From Paracyclopina nana (lineage: Eukaryota; Arthropoda; Copepoda; Cyclopoida; Cyclopettidae), in contig JAGUCH010000009.1 of NCBI GenBank assembly GCA_019096065.1, positions 5,280,001-5,344,000 of the forward strand: a stretch of DNA of 64,000 nucleotides. Direction: 5' to 3'. Both the position numbers and the translations under genes were made by a program. How positions within the stretch are numbered: position 1 is the stretch's first letter; the number at the start of each line of letters is the position of its first letter. The notes under the pieces were generated by a model. The model was not told the origin of the DNA. It saw only the letters and a program-made list of their open reading frames with translations, and did no database searches. Below are positions 1-12,510 of this stretch, piece by piece.

Positions 1-3000
1 TATCAAAAATCAAAACTACCGCAATTCTTTCATGTTAATGTGCTGTGTAATTGAAATAACTTTTATCAAGAACCATAAGGAAAGCTGGCTTTTGGATGAA
101 AAATGATGACGAAGGCCATATGAAGTAGCCAAAACTGAACTGGTTGAAGTCATCAGCAGATTCACTTTTCCTTTCGACAGTTTTTTCCATACCCTAAGGA
201 ATGTTGTTTTACATGAACAGGGCATTTAAGGCTGCCAATGGGAAACAAGTAATGTCTTTTGTGAAAGCCGCTCCTATCTTTCTCCTTGCTCCTCGATAAT
301 GCCCATTTAAATGGCCCCTTTTCCTTCCATGCCGAAAAGGGCAAAATGTATAGCTGTCTTCAAGTACACCTGACACTTCTCTTGTGACTCGTCAGCAGCC
401 AGCCAAGGAGCTCCAGTTCCGGGAGTTTGGTGTGTCGAAGCACGCAAAGCCAAGCCTGTCATGATACAATTGTGTATTCTGCTTTTCACAGTTCGATCCC
501 TCCCTCGAGATGAGGCAAACATGATTATATTGAGCTCCACGATTAATAGAGCTTGTCAGCACAGAGTTGCTACTCAAATAGTACAACTATTGTATTTCCC
601 AGCTCCAGTTTTTTTTTTCAATAATTATTGAGCTGGCTGGGCAATTTTTTTACGACTCACCATATCATAAAAAAGTGAGAGCTAATAAAATATCAAAGAG
701 CATTTTTCTGCGCATGAGTTTTAGCTGCTGCTCGAGCTCATTTGGCCAACAGCCAGACTACTTTTCAGCCCAGTATAGCTGTGACGGTGACTAATTTTGA
801 ATCCTGCTCCAATGCCAAATGGGAAATTAGTCCTCCAAGCAAACAAAATGGCTGAAAGTGGCATGCCTTCTCATCACGTGAAAGCAGGATTTGGAAAAGT
901 AATTGTTTTGACAAGGCAAAAGATGAGCTGGCTCGAGGCGCGTTTTTGCGCACCTTTTCCAAGGCAGCACAAAATCTAATCACGAGTGCCAGCCCGAAAA
1001 AAGGGGACTAGCCCTCAAGAAAACAGAGATTGTTGCTCAACCGTAGTAGGGTACGGCAGCTAGAGCGCGCATCAACATCAGGCTATATAGCTAGCTAGCG
1101 AGCTGCTGATGCTGCGTGCGAGATTCTTCTCTTTTCAGTCCATAGCTTGCTATAGGACACATACTACCAACAATGGACTTGATTTGGAGCTGGAGCAGCC
1201 TCCGCCGGAAAAAGCTCCCATTTTACAAACCCTGATGAGGCCACTTAATTGCTGCTGGCTTGATGGCAGCCAAGCCTTGGAAACCAACTTGAGTCTCATG
1301 TTTCTTGCTCGAGCTGGTATTTAATTCTTCCCATCCAATAACAATTTGCTCTATGAATTAGGCATGAAAGGCAAGATCCACATTTGGCAAACTTTTTCCA
1401 ATAACTTTGTGGGGGCTTGCTTGGTGGCTCTCTCTCCCAACGATTTCATCTCGTTTGCCCGAATTGGCAGTCAGATCATGCAAAGGCACTTTTTCATAGC
1501 TACTAGGTATATGTAGTCGCGCAAGTATACCCTTTAGATTGAGTCATGCTACAAAGGTACCGAAAGAATACCACGTCCTGTATTTTTCCTCTGCCTACCA
1601 AGAACTCCTTAAACTTTTGCGGCATGCATTACAACTTTGTCATCTCCAATTGGCTTAAAAAATAGGCTCATCCTAGGAAGAAGCAAAAGCCAAAAATCCA
1701 GGATTTTGTTTCAAGTGGCCATTTGATCAAAAAACTTCATGTTTCTTGCTGGAAACATCATAGGGAAGATAGTACATATTTTTTGGTCTTTTGGGTGCCT
1801 TCCGAGGACAGAAAGGTTACTACTGCGCAAACTTTTTTCCTTGTAAAAAGTGGTCAGCTGGGAGATAGCAGTAGCAGAGAGGCTTGAGAAGTTTTTTAAA
1901 GACCTGAGCAGCCTCGTGTCAACCACTAGGGCCCAACTCTAATTTGTGCCATGCCCACATCAAACTATATAGAGTATGCTCCTCCTGCCATTTACAGAAA
2001 GCCCACTTTGAGTTGATGTTGGTGGTGGTGGTGGCTGATGTCGTTTTGGCCTTTAAAGGCTGCCTTTTCGCTGATCCCACTTGCTTATCTTATTATCTAA
2101 CTTTTCCTCGCAAAAAAGTTTTTTGCCTTTATGTTGCAGAAAAGCAGCTAGGGTTGTAACAACAGGGAGCCTGATTTACGGTGCAACATAATGAATTGTT
2201 GATCAAGCCAACAATAAAGGGCAGCAATAAATGCTCTGACCCAATTTTCACACATGGACTTTCACTTTGCCTGCTTCGCTGTGTATGCACCATACAACCT
2301 CCTTCATTCAGTAAAGCTAATTATTTCAATAGTCAATGGACTTTCACGGCCGTACTCTGTGATAATGGAGAGCATTCCGGTTCATTCTTTGCACGACAGC
2401 AAATTGCTTTGATCAAAAGAAAGCTGGCATCAAAATGGAAGGAGGGCATGGAAGCGTTGACTGTAAAATCTTCTCCTTAATTAAACGCGAAACTTGCAAG
2501 ATTTTCGGCTAAAAACTTTAGAGGAGGAAGTTGGTTGGGTGGAGGGAGGAGAGAGAAAACTTCAACGAGAAAGAGAGAGAGAGACAAAAAGTTTCCGACA
2601 CTTTTTTCTCTTGGCCACCCTGTTAGAAGGTTGCACACATCCAACAGGCGAAATGCTGCGGGTCTCAGCAAAATTCCACATTTGCATGTTTATCATGTGC
2701 TAAACATTACAGGGCTAGCTGCAACCATGATAATTCTTAGAGAACTTTGTAAATTGATCTCTGCCACCTTTGCCATTTTTGTGCATTGTCAGCCACTTTA
2801 TTGAAATAGCAGGTGAGTGATTCAAATTTTGGCGCCAATTGCAGTTTGTCAGAAGCAGTCTTTGGTCAGAAGTTGGGATGGAGGAGACTGGTATTCTGCA
2901 ATACCAGATTTTGATTTATCTCTTCAAATTAAATGGGCTTGATGATGTAAGAGCGGCATGACATGATTGGACCAATCAAAATCAGGTGCTAATTTGCGAT

Positions 3001-4703
3001 GGCCAATCAGAAGTTGTAATTTTGTTGACGTTTTTCGGTCTTGCGAATCGAAGCATTTTTTGTTGAGTTAAATACAAAATCATTGCTTCATCCATTGAGA
3101 TATTTTCCGAGTGGAAAGCATTTTAAGCCTACAAAACAATGAGTTTTTTGGCGGCTTGTACTTTAGTAAGTCATGCCTGATTTTACTTCAAATAGTGTCA
3201 AAATTGGGCGTTTTCTGGGATCTGGGTGATTTTTTTATGGCGTAAGAAGAATCAGTGGAGAAGTGAGATCATCATGGCCGTGCCATACAAGGGATGATAA
3301 GATGAAAATCTGTGTTTTTCGGTGAAGCCATGCCTTCTTTAGTCATCTGTCTGAGTATGTCTCAAAAGTAAATATTTCCAGCTCCCTCAAATAAGCGGTT
3401 TATCAGCCGACGAGCTAGCTTTTAGGAACTTTTGCAGCTTTCAACTCACTCCATGCTTGCATGCTAGCAGTGGCTACAATTTTGAGTGCGTCTGGATACA
3501 CAGAATACAGAATGACTGTGAGTGGAAATATCTGCTAAAGTGTGTAGTTTGTACATGAAAAGAAAACTGGTCGAATTACCAACTCCACAATGACACAAGC
3601 ACGAGGTTCTTATACGCACGTTTTCCAGGTAATTTGTAGCAAAAAAAAACTAGGCCTGAAAACTGCTGGTACTACGTTGTTAGCCTGGTTAAAATACACC
3701 GTTGTATTTGGGGATAATGTGCGAAAGCGTTTAGCCGAACGGCAAACTTTTCTTCATTAGAAACTTTTACCATCAGCTCAAGGGAGTCGACTCGTCTCAA
3801 CCCTTCCAGATAATGACGGAAATAATTGCAATTACGTAATCTGATACTGGAACAACAGACCGAGTTTCCTCTCGTGTATATGGGGATCGTCCTAATTGTC
3901 ACGCAGTTATAGCAACTGCAGCAAGACAATATATATATAGACCTAGTAGAAAGTGTGTACAACACAAGCATTACTTTGATGGATGACTGGTTTTACTCCC
4001 ACTTTCGATGACTATGAGAACAATACAGCCAATTCTTCCAGATTCTTGATGACGAGGTCACATTTTTTCCTCGTCATCCATAACATGAAAAAGTTCAAAT
4101 TGTCAGTCCAATCCTGAAAAGTTGATATTAAATTTGTATGCAGCATTTTTCGGCCTGGAAATCGCTAATAACTCGGTATTTATCGAGTGTAATGATCCAC
4201 TTCACGCTCCTTTGGTCAGGCAGGATTCACCAGAGAATGACTTTACAGAAAGTATCACCGCAGCAGTACAAAAAATAATCACTATGTGGAACTCTATGGT
4301 AAAAGTCATTTACCTCCAGGATTAGAGCCTAGCTCGCTTCAGTGGAACGAGTGCGCGCGCGCTGATATAACGTAACTTGGTAGCATTTATTATTATCACC
4401 ATCATCATTAAACAAAGCGAGTGATACTGATCAGTTTTCTCAGCACAGGCAAGCATCATTTGTTGGTGAGAAAATCCTGGAGCAGTTGCACAGTCCAGTC
4501 GCATTTTCATTGTGCTACTACACAATATGTAAAAGAGAAATTATCATGCAGCTACAACAAAAGAAGAGGACTCGAGTGAAATTGTGATTGAGTGAAGTAG
4601 GTGATCTTGGCCCCGAGTAGGTTGTGAATATTACACGAAGTGGTGGCAATGTATGCTCAAAATTCTGACACACTTGGATTGCTGCTGCAGTTGTGCCCTG
4701 GCA
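1..4703. other. Intergenic, no gene seen
   Basis: This AT-rich stretch holds only short open frames without splice-phase support or recognisable motifs. A perfect 8 bp hairpin (CTGGTATT, 4 nt loop, AATACCAG) lies at 2888-2907; its right half resembles the AATACCAG edge of the dispersed repeat described elsewhere. A short motif ATGAACAGGGCAT lies near 213-225 and recurs in the window. I see no RNA gene. Confidence 0.6.
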
Positions 4704-5296
4704 CAGAAGGGTCACTCCTAACAAAAAAGTCGCATCGTTTTCACTGAAACTAAAGCGAAAAAGGCCATCACTAAATCGGCTCTAGATTGATGCTAACACT
4801 TCAAAATTGACTTCCATGATGTTTTTGGGCTACTAAAATGTTATCTTTGGAGATTTTATTTTATCAAACTCAGATTTTGTCTATGAAAATCTGTCCCAAA
4901 AGGCTGCACGAAAATCAGAAAAAAATTATATGTGCCTAGATCCCTTGGACCTCAGCATTCCTCAAAGGTGCTTTCCAAAAAACTTCAGAAGGACACCTTG
5001 GAATAATTTAGTACCAATGTTGTGTTCATATATCCACATTCTTATGAGATATGGCGGAGTTTTTGCAAACCAAACTTGTGGCTATTTTCATTAAAATTGG
5101 TATGTTTTTGATCAATTTAGGCAATTGGCTGCCTAAAAACCTAATTTATTTAAATTTTTCTGGCTTTAAAATGACTTTCATATGATTTAGAAGGGGATTC
5201 ATCAAGAAAATGCCAATTTTTGGCATTCTTAAAGTTATGGTGCATTTTTACGTACTTTTCAATGATGCGACTTTTTTATTAGGAGTGACCCTACTG
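4704..5296. mobile_element. Non-autonomous DNA transposon (MITE), possibly hAT-like
   Basis: The ends are inverted copies of about 40 bp. The left end reads CAGAAGGGTCACTCCTAA and continues through AAAAAAGTCGCATC; the right end is the reverse complement with a few changes (CAGTAGGGTCACTCCTAA). The 593 bp interior is AT-rich and has no open frame of note, so it cannot move by itself. The CAG...CTG ends would fit the hAT superfamily. The flanks share an imperfect TGCC(C)TGG on both sides, which may be a decayed 8 bp target duplication. The superfamily is inferred; the inverted repeat is seen directly. Confidence 0.75.
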
Positions 5297-5354
5297 TGCC
5301 TGGAGGTGAACTCATCATGATCATCAGCAGCAGCTACTGCCAAGAAGAAGCACC

Positions 5355-7296
5355 ATGAATAAGGAATTGTACGTCTTCATCTCGTTGATGCTTGGTTTGG
5401 CAATAACTGGGCCTCAAAGTTGCCTGGCTGCTGCCGAGGAAATTCCTGGCAAAAGTCTGTCAAGCGGGGAAAAATGATGGTGGCAGATTCATCATCCAGG
5501 GCTCAGATTACACAATCAATTTTCTGCCCTTTCTTATCCTGATCAAGCTTGCTTTTATTTTGGGTGAGTACCTTTGTCCTATTGTACCAGATATTTTTTC
5601 TCAGGAATAAAATGCTTCATGCTCATGCTTTTTGCTGAGGGCAAATTGATAGAAGAAGTATCGAGTGGCTCTTTTTTGAGTAATGGAAAATTATGAGAGA
5701 TGATGGAAGTGTGTGTATTTACCTTTTGGTATATATCTTATGAAACCTCTTACATTTCACGTGCCAAGTTTCTAGTTAATGACTCACTTCGTTAAGCAAA
5801 CAAATGTCCACTTCGTGTCCAGGTTTTTTTTTCCAAGGAGCCAAATCTCTCTTTAAGGATGGAAACCACAATTGCATTTGGAAGAATTTCCAAATTAAAA
5901 TTATCGAGTCTCTAGCCTTGAAATCAAGATAGCATTGGAGGCATTTTCTACGAAAAAAGTCTTCTTCTGACAGTTCTCAAATAGTGCTATAATAGCTTTT
6001 TTAAAGGTCTCCTGCTGAAGGATGTCATTGCCAAAGAAATGGAGGAATACGTAACTGGTTACTACGTTGATGAGACGCCCAATTCCTATTACCAGGCCTC
6101 GAGCTCACAGACCTATTTTTATGGCGATCCCACCAGAATTTACGACGTGGGTCCAAATGAAGTCGTCGGAGATCATGAGGAGGACTTTGGCAACATAAAT
6201 TACTACCACAAGAATCCCAAGGCCCTGGTGCGAAATAGCGTGAGCAACAATGATGCATTTGAAGTGCATGACGACTACGAAACGGCCGCGGCCGCGCTGG
6301 ACTTGGCCGTAAAGTCCGTCGCTGATTTTGGCATTGGCGTAGTCACCTTTTTCGCCGATTTATTGGTGGGGCCTGACCACCAGACTGACCACTACACCAC
6401 CTCACCAGAATTGGAGTTTGTCAGCCACAACAACATTAACAACAACGACAATGAGGAAATTCTGCAAAAGGGCGATTTTCTTCGGAGTCTGTCAGTGACA
6501 CCAGCTCCCAATTTGTATCCACAATCCGGAGATTCAAATCAGCTTTCACTTCAGAGTAATAATGGCTTCTACAATCCAACAGCTCAACCTGCCCACTATA
6601 CCAGCACACTCACGCCCAATTTCTACCCCGCGAGTATGGCTGACAATTATGATTACGCGACAGTCACGAGCAGTCCATATGCTAGTGGACATTACTATCA
6701 AGGACAAAATTCCAATTTGGCAAGTCTCCAGGTAAATGAAGCGAAATATTTATATTACTATTATTAGCTTTCCTGCTAAGAGTCCATAACCAAGCTTGCA
6801 TAGGCTTTAATGACCACAAAAGGTCATTTGTAGCCCGAAAAGGCAATCAATAATAATAATAGTAATTGCCTTTCAGACTCAAAACTCCTTCAACTCCAAT
6901 GGAAACAGTGGAGCCTCGCTGTTTTTCGACCCGAATTCGTCGACGTTGTATGTGGATGCAAACCTTGCTAATAGTCTGCATTTGGATGATGGAACCTCCG
7001 TGGAGTTGCCCACGGATGTGCTACTCAACTCGATCCACAGTGGGCAAGTGCAACTCATACACAACCGTCGAAACGGGGATTTTGAAGAGGACCAATTTTT
7101 TGCTGGCAGTCAGCGTGATCCCGTAGCCGTGAAGGCTCGCGTCTCTCCCGGAAAGAGCCGCCATGAATCCATAAAAGACTTGCTGCACTTCCAGAGCAAT
7201 CAGAAGCAATTCCGTCCCAATCCTCAAATTGGTGATGACAGCAACAAAATCTGGGCTCAAATCAACACTCCCAGTAGGTTTTCCTACAAGAAGTAG
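5355..7296 (+). CDS. Secreted or membrane-anchored Tyr/Asn-rich protein, function unknown
   Basis: Three exons: 5355-5563, 6007-6731 and 6877-7296. Junction phases agree (G/GTGAGT to AAAG/GT; CAG/GTAAAT to TTTCAG/ACT). The start encodes a signal peptide (MNKELYVFISLMLGLAITG then a cleavable CLAA). The end of exon 1 gives a hydrophobic run (FLPFLILIKLAFILG) joined to LLLKDVIAKEM. Exon 2 is rich in Tyr, Asn and Ser, with an Ala-rich segment followed by a hydrophobic FGIGVVTFFADLLVG. Exon 3 ends in SRFSYKK. Predicted length is near 450 residues. The frame of the signal peptide and that of the hydrophobic run differ by one base within GGGGAAAAA near 5472; exon 1 has exactly one base too many for its downstream phase. 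This is a sequencing error, an unseen small intron or a real frameshift. I do not recognise the family. Confidence 0.6.
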
Positions 7297-7354
7297 CGCT
7301 GCTGTATATTCCTTGTGCGAATTGTGTTTTTTGCAAGAAAAAAAATGCCATCAA

Positions 7355-8596
7355 TCAGGATTTGACGTTTGCATTTTCTGAAGGCTCAATAAGAAGCGTT
7401 CCGGATTTGAAGGTGTCATCGATCCAAACGCCTCGCAAGCAACGTCGCCGATCCGAGGCGAACCAGTAGCGACCTCTGCCATTCCGTTGGTCTCGCCTCC
7501 AAATCCCTTCAAATCGATCTCCATTTGGGTAAATTGCGAGGCCGACTCCGTCTCGTAAATTATCCAACCATGTTCCTTCGTAGCGCAAATTAGATTCCAC
7601 TCCACTTGCCAGACCCAATAACTCGTCAAGCTCGCAAAACTCCAAAAGACGTCCCCAGCCATGGAAGTTGTCATCCTTCCAATAGCCATCGTGCACGATG
7701 GTCTGCCATTTCTCTGTTTGCCTGCATTTCTTGAAGGTCTCTTGCACTCCGTATCCATTTCTCTGGCCGTTCTTAAACTCGCCTACAATATGATGTAAAG
7801 GTTGCGTGAGTTTGGGTGAAATTGTTCCGCTCAAATGCCATTTCCATTTCCTTTATGGCGCAATTTTTATTATTCTTCTGAATTGATTTCTGTGAGGTTT
7901 TTTAAGAATTAAATTAATATTTCATGATCTAAGTTTTGAAATTACATGCACAATTACTTTTTGAAAAGATACTTATTTTGAGTTGGTGCCAAAATGTTTT
8001 TGCACTTTTGTAACCGCAAAATGAATTGCTTGGTTTTCAGCAGGTTGTGGCTTGGTAATAAGATTATGTTTTGTAAAACATACAGAAGTTTAGTATTTTG
8101 TGCTATATAATTTTCCAATTTGACCATTAGCAAAGCATATTTGGTTGACCTTCATTAGGGAAAACGTTATGCTGCGGTAGCCTGATTTTTTAATGCGCCA
8201 GACATGGACACACATGCGCTATTGATTTCCTTGGCATGCAAGGCATATTATAGTAGCATTCAATGAAATTACCGGTATATCTCTTCAGAAGTCGGTTGGA
8301 GTCGGGCGAAAACTTGGTAAAAGTTCCATGGCCATGTCTTTTGCCAAGATGCCAATTTCCAACATAAGTGACGTTTCCTCTGGAGCAAAACTCCGTTCCC
8401 CAGCCTTCTTTTGATGCTGCACCATTTGTCCAGAATATCTCAAGGATCCATCGTTGCGGTAGAGCGAGACGTGGTAGGGGCTTGGAAACAAAAAATGCAA
8501 CAAATGGAAGGTTACTTTTTGGCTTTTCACCAACCTGACTGATGTTGTAGCAGAAGAAGCAGCAGCAGCAGTAGAGTTGTCAGATGATTGAACCAT
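7355..8596 (-). CDS. MORN3: MORN repeat-containing protein 3-like
   Basis: Exons in transcript order: 8596-8535, 8480-8273, 7782-7355. The introns are 54 nt and 490 nt. MORN repeats (GxYxGxWxxxxxxGxGxxxxxxG) run through the protein: VTYVGNWHLGKRHGHGTF, then GEFKNGQRNGYG, GYWKDDNFHGWGR, YEGTWLDNLRDGVGLAIY, FEGIWRRDQRNGRGRYWF, and an ending GVWIDDTFKSGTL. The order and the terminal xGxWVDNxxxxGTM-like block match vertebrate MORN3, a 240-residue protein linked to sperm flagella; the model here gives about 232. Exon 2 is one base short: frame HQK must shift to EGWGTEF within CAAAAGAAGG near 8403. One extra A there restores every splice phase, so an assembly error in an A run is likely, though a decayed gene is possible. 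The start could also lie upstream at 8632. Confidence 0.75.
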
Positions 8597-10538
8597 TTTC
8601 AAGGCTAATTTCCACCACAATCCTGGTAACACTATTATTTTCCAATTATGCTACTCTGCAATTTATTTTCCTCTTGTTCTCTTCCTTGAGAACATTATTG
8701 GACTGTTGTGTAGTCGAGGTTTTCTCTCAGCTGAGCTTGGCCTCAAAACAGAGGTCTATATACCATATACCCTCCTTCAGTTGTTGTTCTACTAACTACA
8801 GGCATTATTATTATTCCATGATATAATAGCTGCCTTTCAATGCTAACTTTGAAAAATAATTGCATTCTGATACATATTAACAAGGATTTTGCAAAAGCGA
8901 TTGATTTGCTGCTGCCAAATAGAAAGAGAAATCTGCCACGAAATTCAAGGGTCATTTCTCAATTAAAAATGACGAGATGCATTTAATCAAACAAATGCCG
9001 CCAAAAGAATAAATGGTCTTCACTTGGTACTGCACTAATGACAGCTTATTATGGAATGCTCTTCGCTGGTAAAATGTATCGTGGTAAGCGAACATAATGA
9101 CAAACAACCACGGCACAAGCTTGCACTTTACACCATTTTCCTGGCATGCCCTAGTATACCATATTTGACGACATTATTAAGTGCAATAAATCAAAAAAGT
9201 GGCTCTGAAATATAAATGAAATATTGGGGAAAAAAACCTGCAAATCCATACAGAATTTCCAGTGCTATTCATTTTTAAATAGTGCGCTATGTGAAATGGA
9301 TCTAATGTGCATTTTGTTTACTTGGTTAATGATACGATATGCATTTGCTGTACGCGTAATTTGATAGCAGCCAAAGCAAAGGTGATGAAAAGCCACGAAG
9401 AAGCAGAGCATTTTTCCTACGTTTAACTATCACGCAAAATGAACAGTAGAGGCCAACAAATTATTACACACTCTGCTATGTGAAGAAACATGACTCTTTA
9501 ATTTATGCCAACTACCTCACATGCCATCATACTTATACGCATTTTAAAAGGTAGGCTAGCATATCAAGTTTTTCCGAATGCAAATAAAAAACACTTGTGG
9601 TGATTTACCCTTCAATAGTAAATGTGGAATACAGATTGTAATCTCTTTTTTATGTCATTTGCTACGTCCTTGATATTCTTATTTTTTGAAAAAATGTGAT
9701 GTGACTCATATACTATTTTCTGCCACCTTTTTCACACCACAATCAAATGGTAAAAATCCAAGGTCTGAACTTCGTTTCAGCTGATGCTAGCTACGAAAAA
9801 AGTGCCTGTTATTCTGTTGAGCCAACTTTCTTCTGACGTGGAAAGCAGTTCTCATTCTCTTGGCAATTGCCATGTTGGCATGCCAATTCCTGAATGGCAA
9901 ATTCATAGCTCATGAGCCCAATTCCGAGGAAAATTAGCTTTTTCCCACAGTGACATGCACGCGCGCATCTCACGATCCAAAGAAGCGAATGTGATACAAT
10001 TGTTGTGGACCAGAGAGAAATCACACTCCATATACTAGTATACAAGCTCGAGCTTTGGTGTGAATGAGTTTTTAACAAAGTAATTGTTGCAGTGAATTTG
10101 ATTGTGTGGTCTCAAGAAAAAAATCTGTTTTGCGGCATGAAAAGACTCTGCTCGTCGTTCGTGTGCCATATGTCAGTTTATTGTTATGAAAGTAGGAGCT
10201 AGCGTGGCACAGTGTGAAAATTGGCCAAAAAAGCATTACTGCACCGTAGAATTAATTTCGGTCAGAACACACAGAATTGGATTGGTGAAAGTTTCCTCCT
10301 CCTGCTGGCTTTGATTTTCGTTGGCCAGGAGCCATCAAGTAAACTGCATGCTAATGAGCTTTAAGCATGGGAAAAAGAATTGTCATCATCATCATTTGTT
10401 GGTGACCAAGCACATGGCGGAAAACTGCTCAATTCGTCTTTTACGACTTCCTCCCGCCAAAATTTGGATTTAGCATGCATTTTAATTATTACTGTTTATT
10501 TGGTCTTTGGCACGAAACGAAAATCTAATATATGGTAT
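8597..10538. other. Intergenic, no gene seen
   Basis: AT-rich DNA between the MORN3-like gene and the 3' end of the Ser-rich gene. Short open frames on both strands have no splice support, hydrophobic pattern or family motif. I see no RNA gene or clear repeat. Confidence 0.5.
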
Positions 10539-12510
10539 TTATACAGAGTGCGGCTCTGAAATTGAGTTTTTCGGAGCCGCATTCTGTATTAATGTTGGAT
10601 CATGATTGCCCACCAGAGGAGTCGTGTTGGTCGACCTGTCCACGATGCTTTTCACGAGATCATCGCCACTGCAGCAATGATGTTGGCCGTTCACGGTCAC
10701 CACTTGGACGCAGTCGCACTTTTGCCTCGCCCGGCCTCCGCGGCTTTGAGGCTGAGGCTGCGCCCCATAATTGTCACAACGGAAGCACTTCTGTTCACTT
10801 TCTTGCTCGCCGGTGAGCTGCCGGCCTCGGAAAGGTACACAGTGGAGATTTTCGACCTCGTCGGCCCCCGTTCGTCATCATGCGCGAGGGTTTGACGGGT
10901 GAGAATCTGGAGGCCGCCGCGTTAGAGGCCGCCGCCGAGTTTAGCATGGTTGTCCCCAAGACTGGCAGCCCCGACCGGCTTCGCCTCAAGTTGGACAGCC
11001 TCTGCGGCCTCTGCGGCGATGAGCCCTCAATGCCAATGGTGAGCATCGTATTGGCGTTCACCGAGACCGTGACATCCGAGGCCGCGGCCTTTCGGTTGGC
11101 CGCGCTCATGCTACGAGCTCGCATTTGCCTCTTGTGAACTTGCCGCGCGCGCTCCGCCACGCTGGGTAGATGCGGCCTCGAAACATTGGAGGCCAGTCGG
11201 CCTCGGCATCCGAGGCCATCAACCTCGGACTCACTGATGAGGCCGGGCCACTCTTCCCTCGGCACGCGGCCAGAACGAGCCTTGGAGCCAGCAAAGGCTC
11301 AGCCAGTGCCAATCTGGACGCGGACAAGCTGAGGTTGGCGGGATGATGATGCAAAATGTCTTCGGTGGGGCTGGAGGTCCTCGAGAAGGCGTCAGAGTCG
11401 TAGTTGCTGGTGGAGCCTCGGCCTCCGCTGCCAGTGGTGCTCTCGTCTCCGGTGGAAATGACTGAATTGGAGGACGAGTGGGCATGCTGAGCAGCGGCCG
11501 CAGACGAGGCCAGCAATGGAGGCTGGTGGTGGACCTGGCTGGACAGGGTGTTCAACGAGGAGAGCGAGGAAGAGACCATTGGTGCCAAGGGCAATTTCCT
11601 GCTCTTCCGCAGAGACTCTTTCTTCTTGGCCGAGGCCGCGGCCGAGGTCACTATGGTCCCCTTGTAGGGCTTGTCGGGGTTCAGCTCGTACTTGGGATGC
11701 TGCAGCTGCAGCGTGGCCGAGGACTTGTGGAACAGCCTCCAGGAAGCTGAGGCCATGATTCACAGTCGAGGCTGGCGGAGGCCGTTTTTGTTGGCACTGT
11801 AAGGAGGAACTGGAGAGTCTTCGCCGCAATGCGAGCTGGAAGTGGCGTAGCTGTCTTCGCCGGAGTAGCCCGAGTCCGAGGTCGACCTCTTGCGCACTGA
11901 CAGCAGAATGGGCGTGGCCGAGGCCGCGTCGTTGTCCGGGCTGGGGTGAAAGGCCACGTCGCTGCTGATATTCAGCCTCGAGCTGCTGCGTCGCACCAGC
12001 GAGGTCGCCGAAATGGCTTTGATGGACTTTTTCAAGCTTTCGTCCTCTTTTGTTGTATTTTTAGCAATCGAGGTCGTGTTGTGGCTGCTTCCGCCCAGCC
12101 GAAAGGCCGGAAAAAGCCACGACCTCTTGAGCTTCATGCTCGCCGACTTCTTGACCTTTTTCCTCAAGGATTTGCTGCTTTTGCCTGATGGCGACCGAGG
12201 AGAGGTCGATCGACAGCGGACGACGATTTCTTCGAGGTCAAAACGGAGGCCGTCATGGATGTCCTCCTCGAGGTAGAGGCCGCCAATTTCATCTTCTCCG
12301 AGAGCTGAGGCTCTGAGAAGCAAGGGTTGGCAGGCTTGACTCTGCAATATTTGAATAAAGATGTAGTATGCCAAATGGAGTGTGAAGTTGATGGAGCAAA
12401 AGTGAAATCATGGGAAATTTTTATACTCGTGTGTTCACGCTTACTGTAGATGATACCGATTCAACTGTAGCAGTCGGAGGCTGGCAATCAACTGACAGAT
12501 TGGCAAGGGG
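10539..12510 (-). CDS. Ser/Ala-rich, largely disordered protein, function unknown
   Basis: The best part is the exon starting at 12341 (acceptor ATTGCAG). It reads SQACQPLLLRASALGEDEI, then basic (LRKKVKKSASMKLKRSW) and Ser-rich stretches (KRSTSDSGYSGEDSYATSSS). A TGA at 11760-11762 interrupts the frame, but the same frame stays open on both sides; a 51 nt GT-AG intron of length 3n (GTGCCAAC to GGCCTCAG) would remove it. After that the protein continues through KYELNPDKPYKGTIVTS and Ser/His-rich sequence. A frame change follows near 11.1-11.25 kb (SVAERARQVHKRQMRARS) and another within GGGGG near 10867. The last part is Cys-containing (EQKCFRCDNYG, QKCDC, HHCC) and stops at 10539-10541. An upstream exon probably ends at 12445 (ESVSST, donor ACA/GTAAGC). 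Family not recognised; disorder and phosphorylation are inferred from composition. Confidence 0.5.
10542..10588. repeat. 15 bp stem-loop at the end of a coding region
   Basis: TACAGAGTGCGGCTC is followed after 17 nt by GAGCCGCATTCTGTA; 14 of 15 pairs are Watson-Crick and one is G-T. On the minus strand the stem covers the last codons of the Ser-rich gene and ends immediately before its TAA stop. It may be an RNA element, a small hairpin precursor or a repeat remnant. Confidence 0.7.

Noticed and set aside
10602..11137. Plus-strand open frames in the GC island
   Set aside because: They are shadows of the minus-strand Ser-rich gene; codon bias and Ser/Ala content fit the minus strand.
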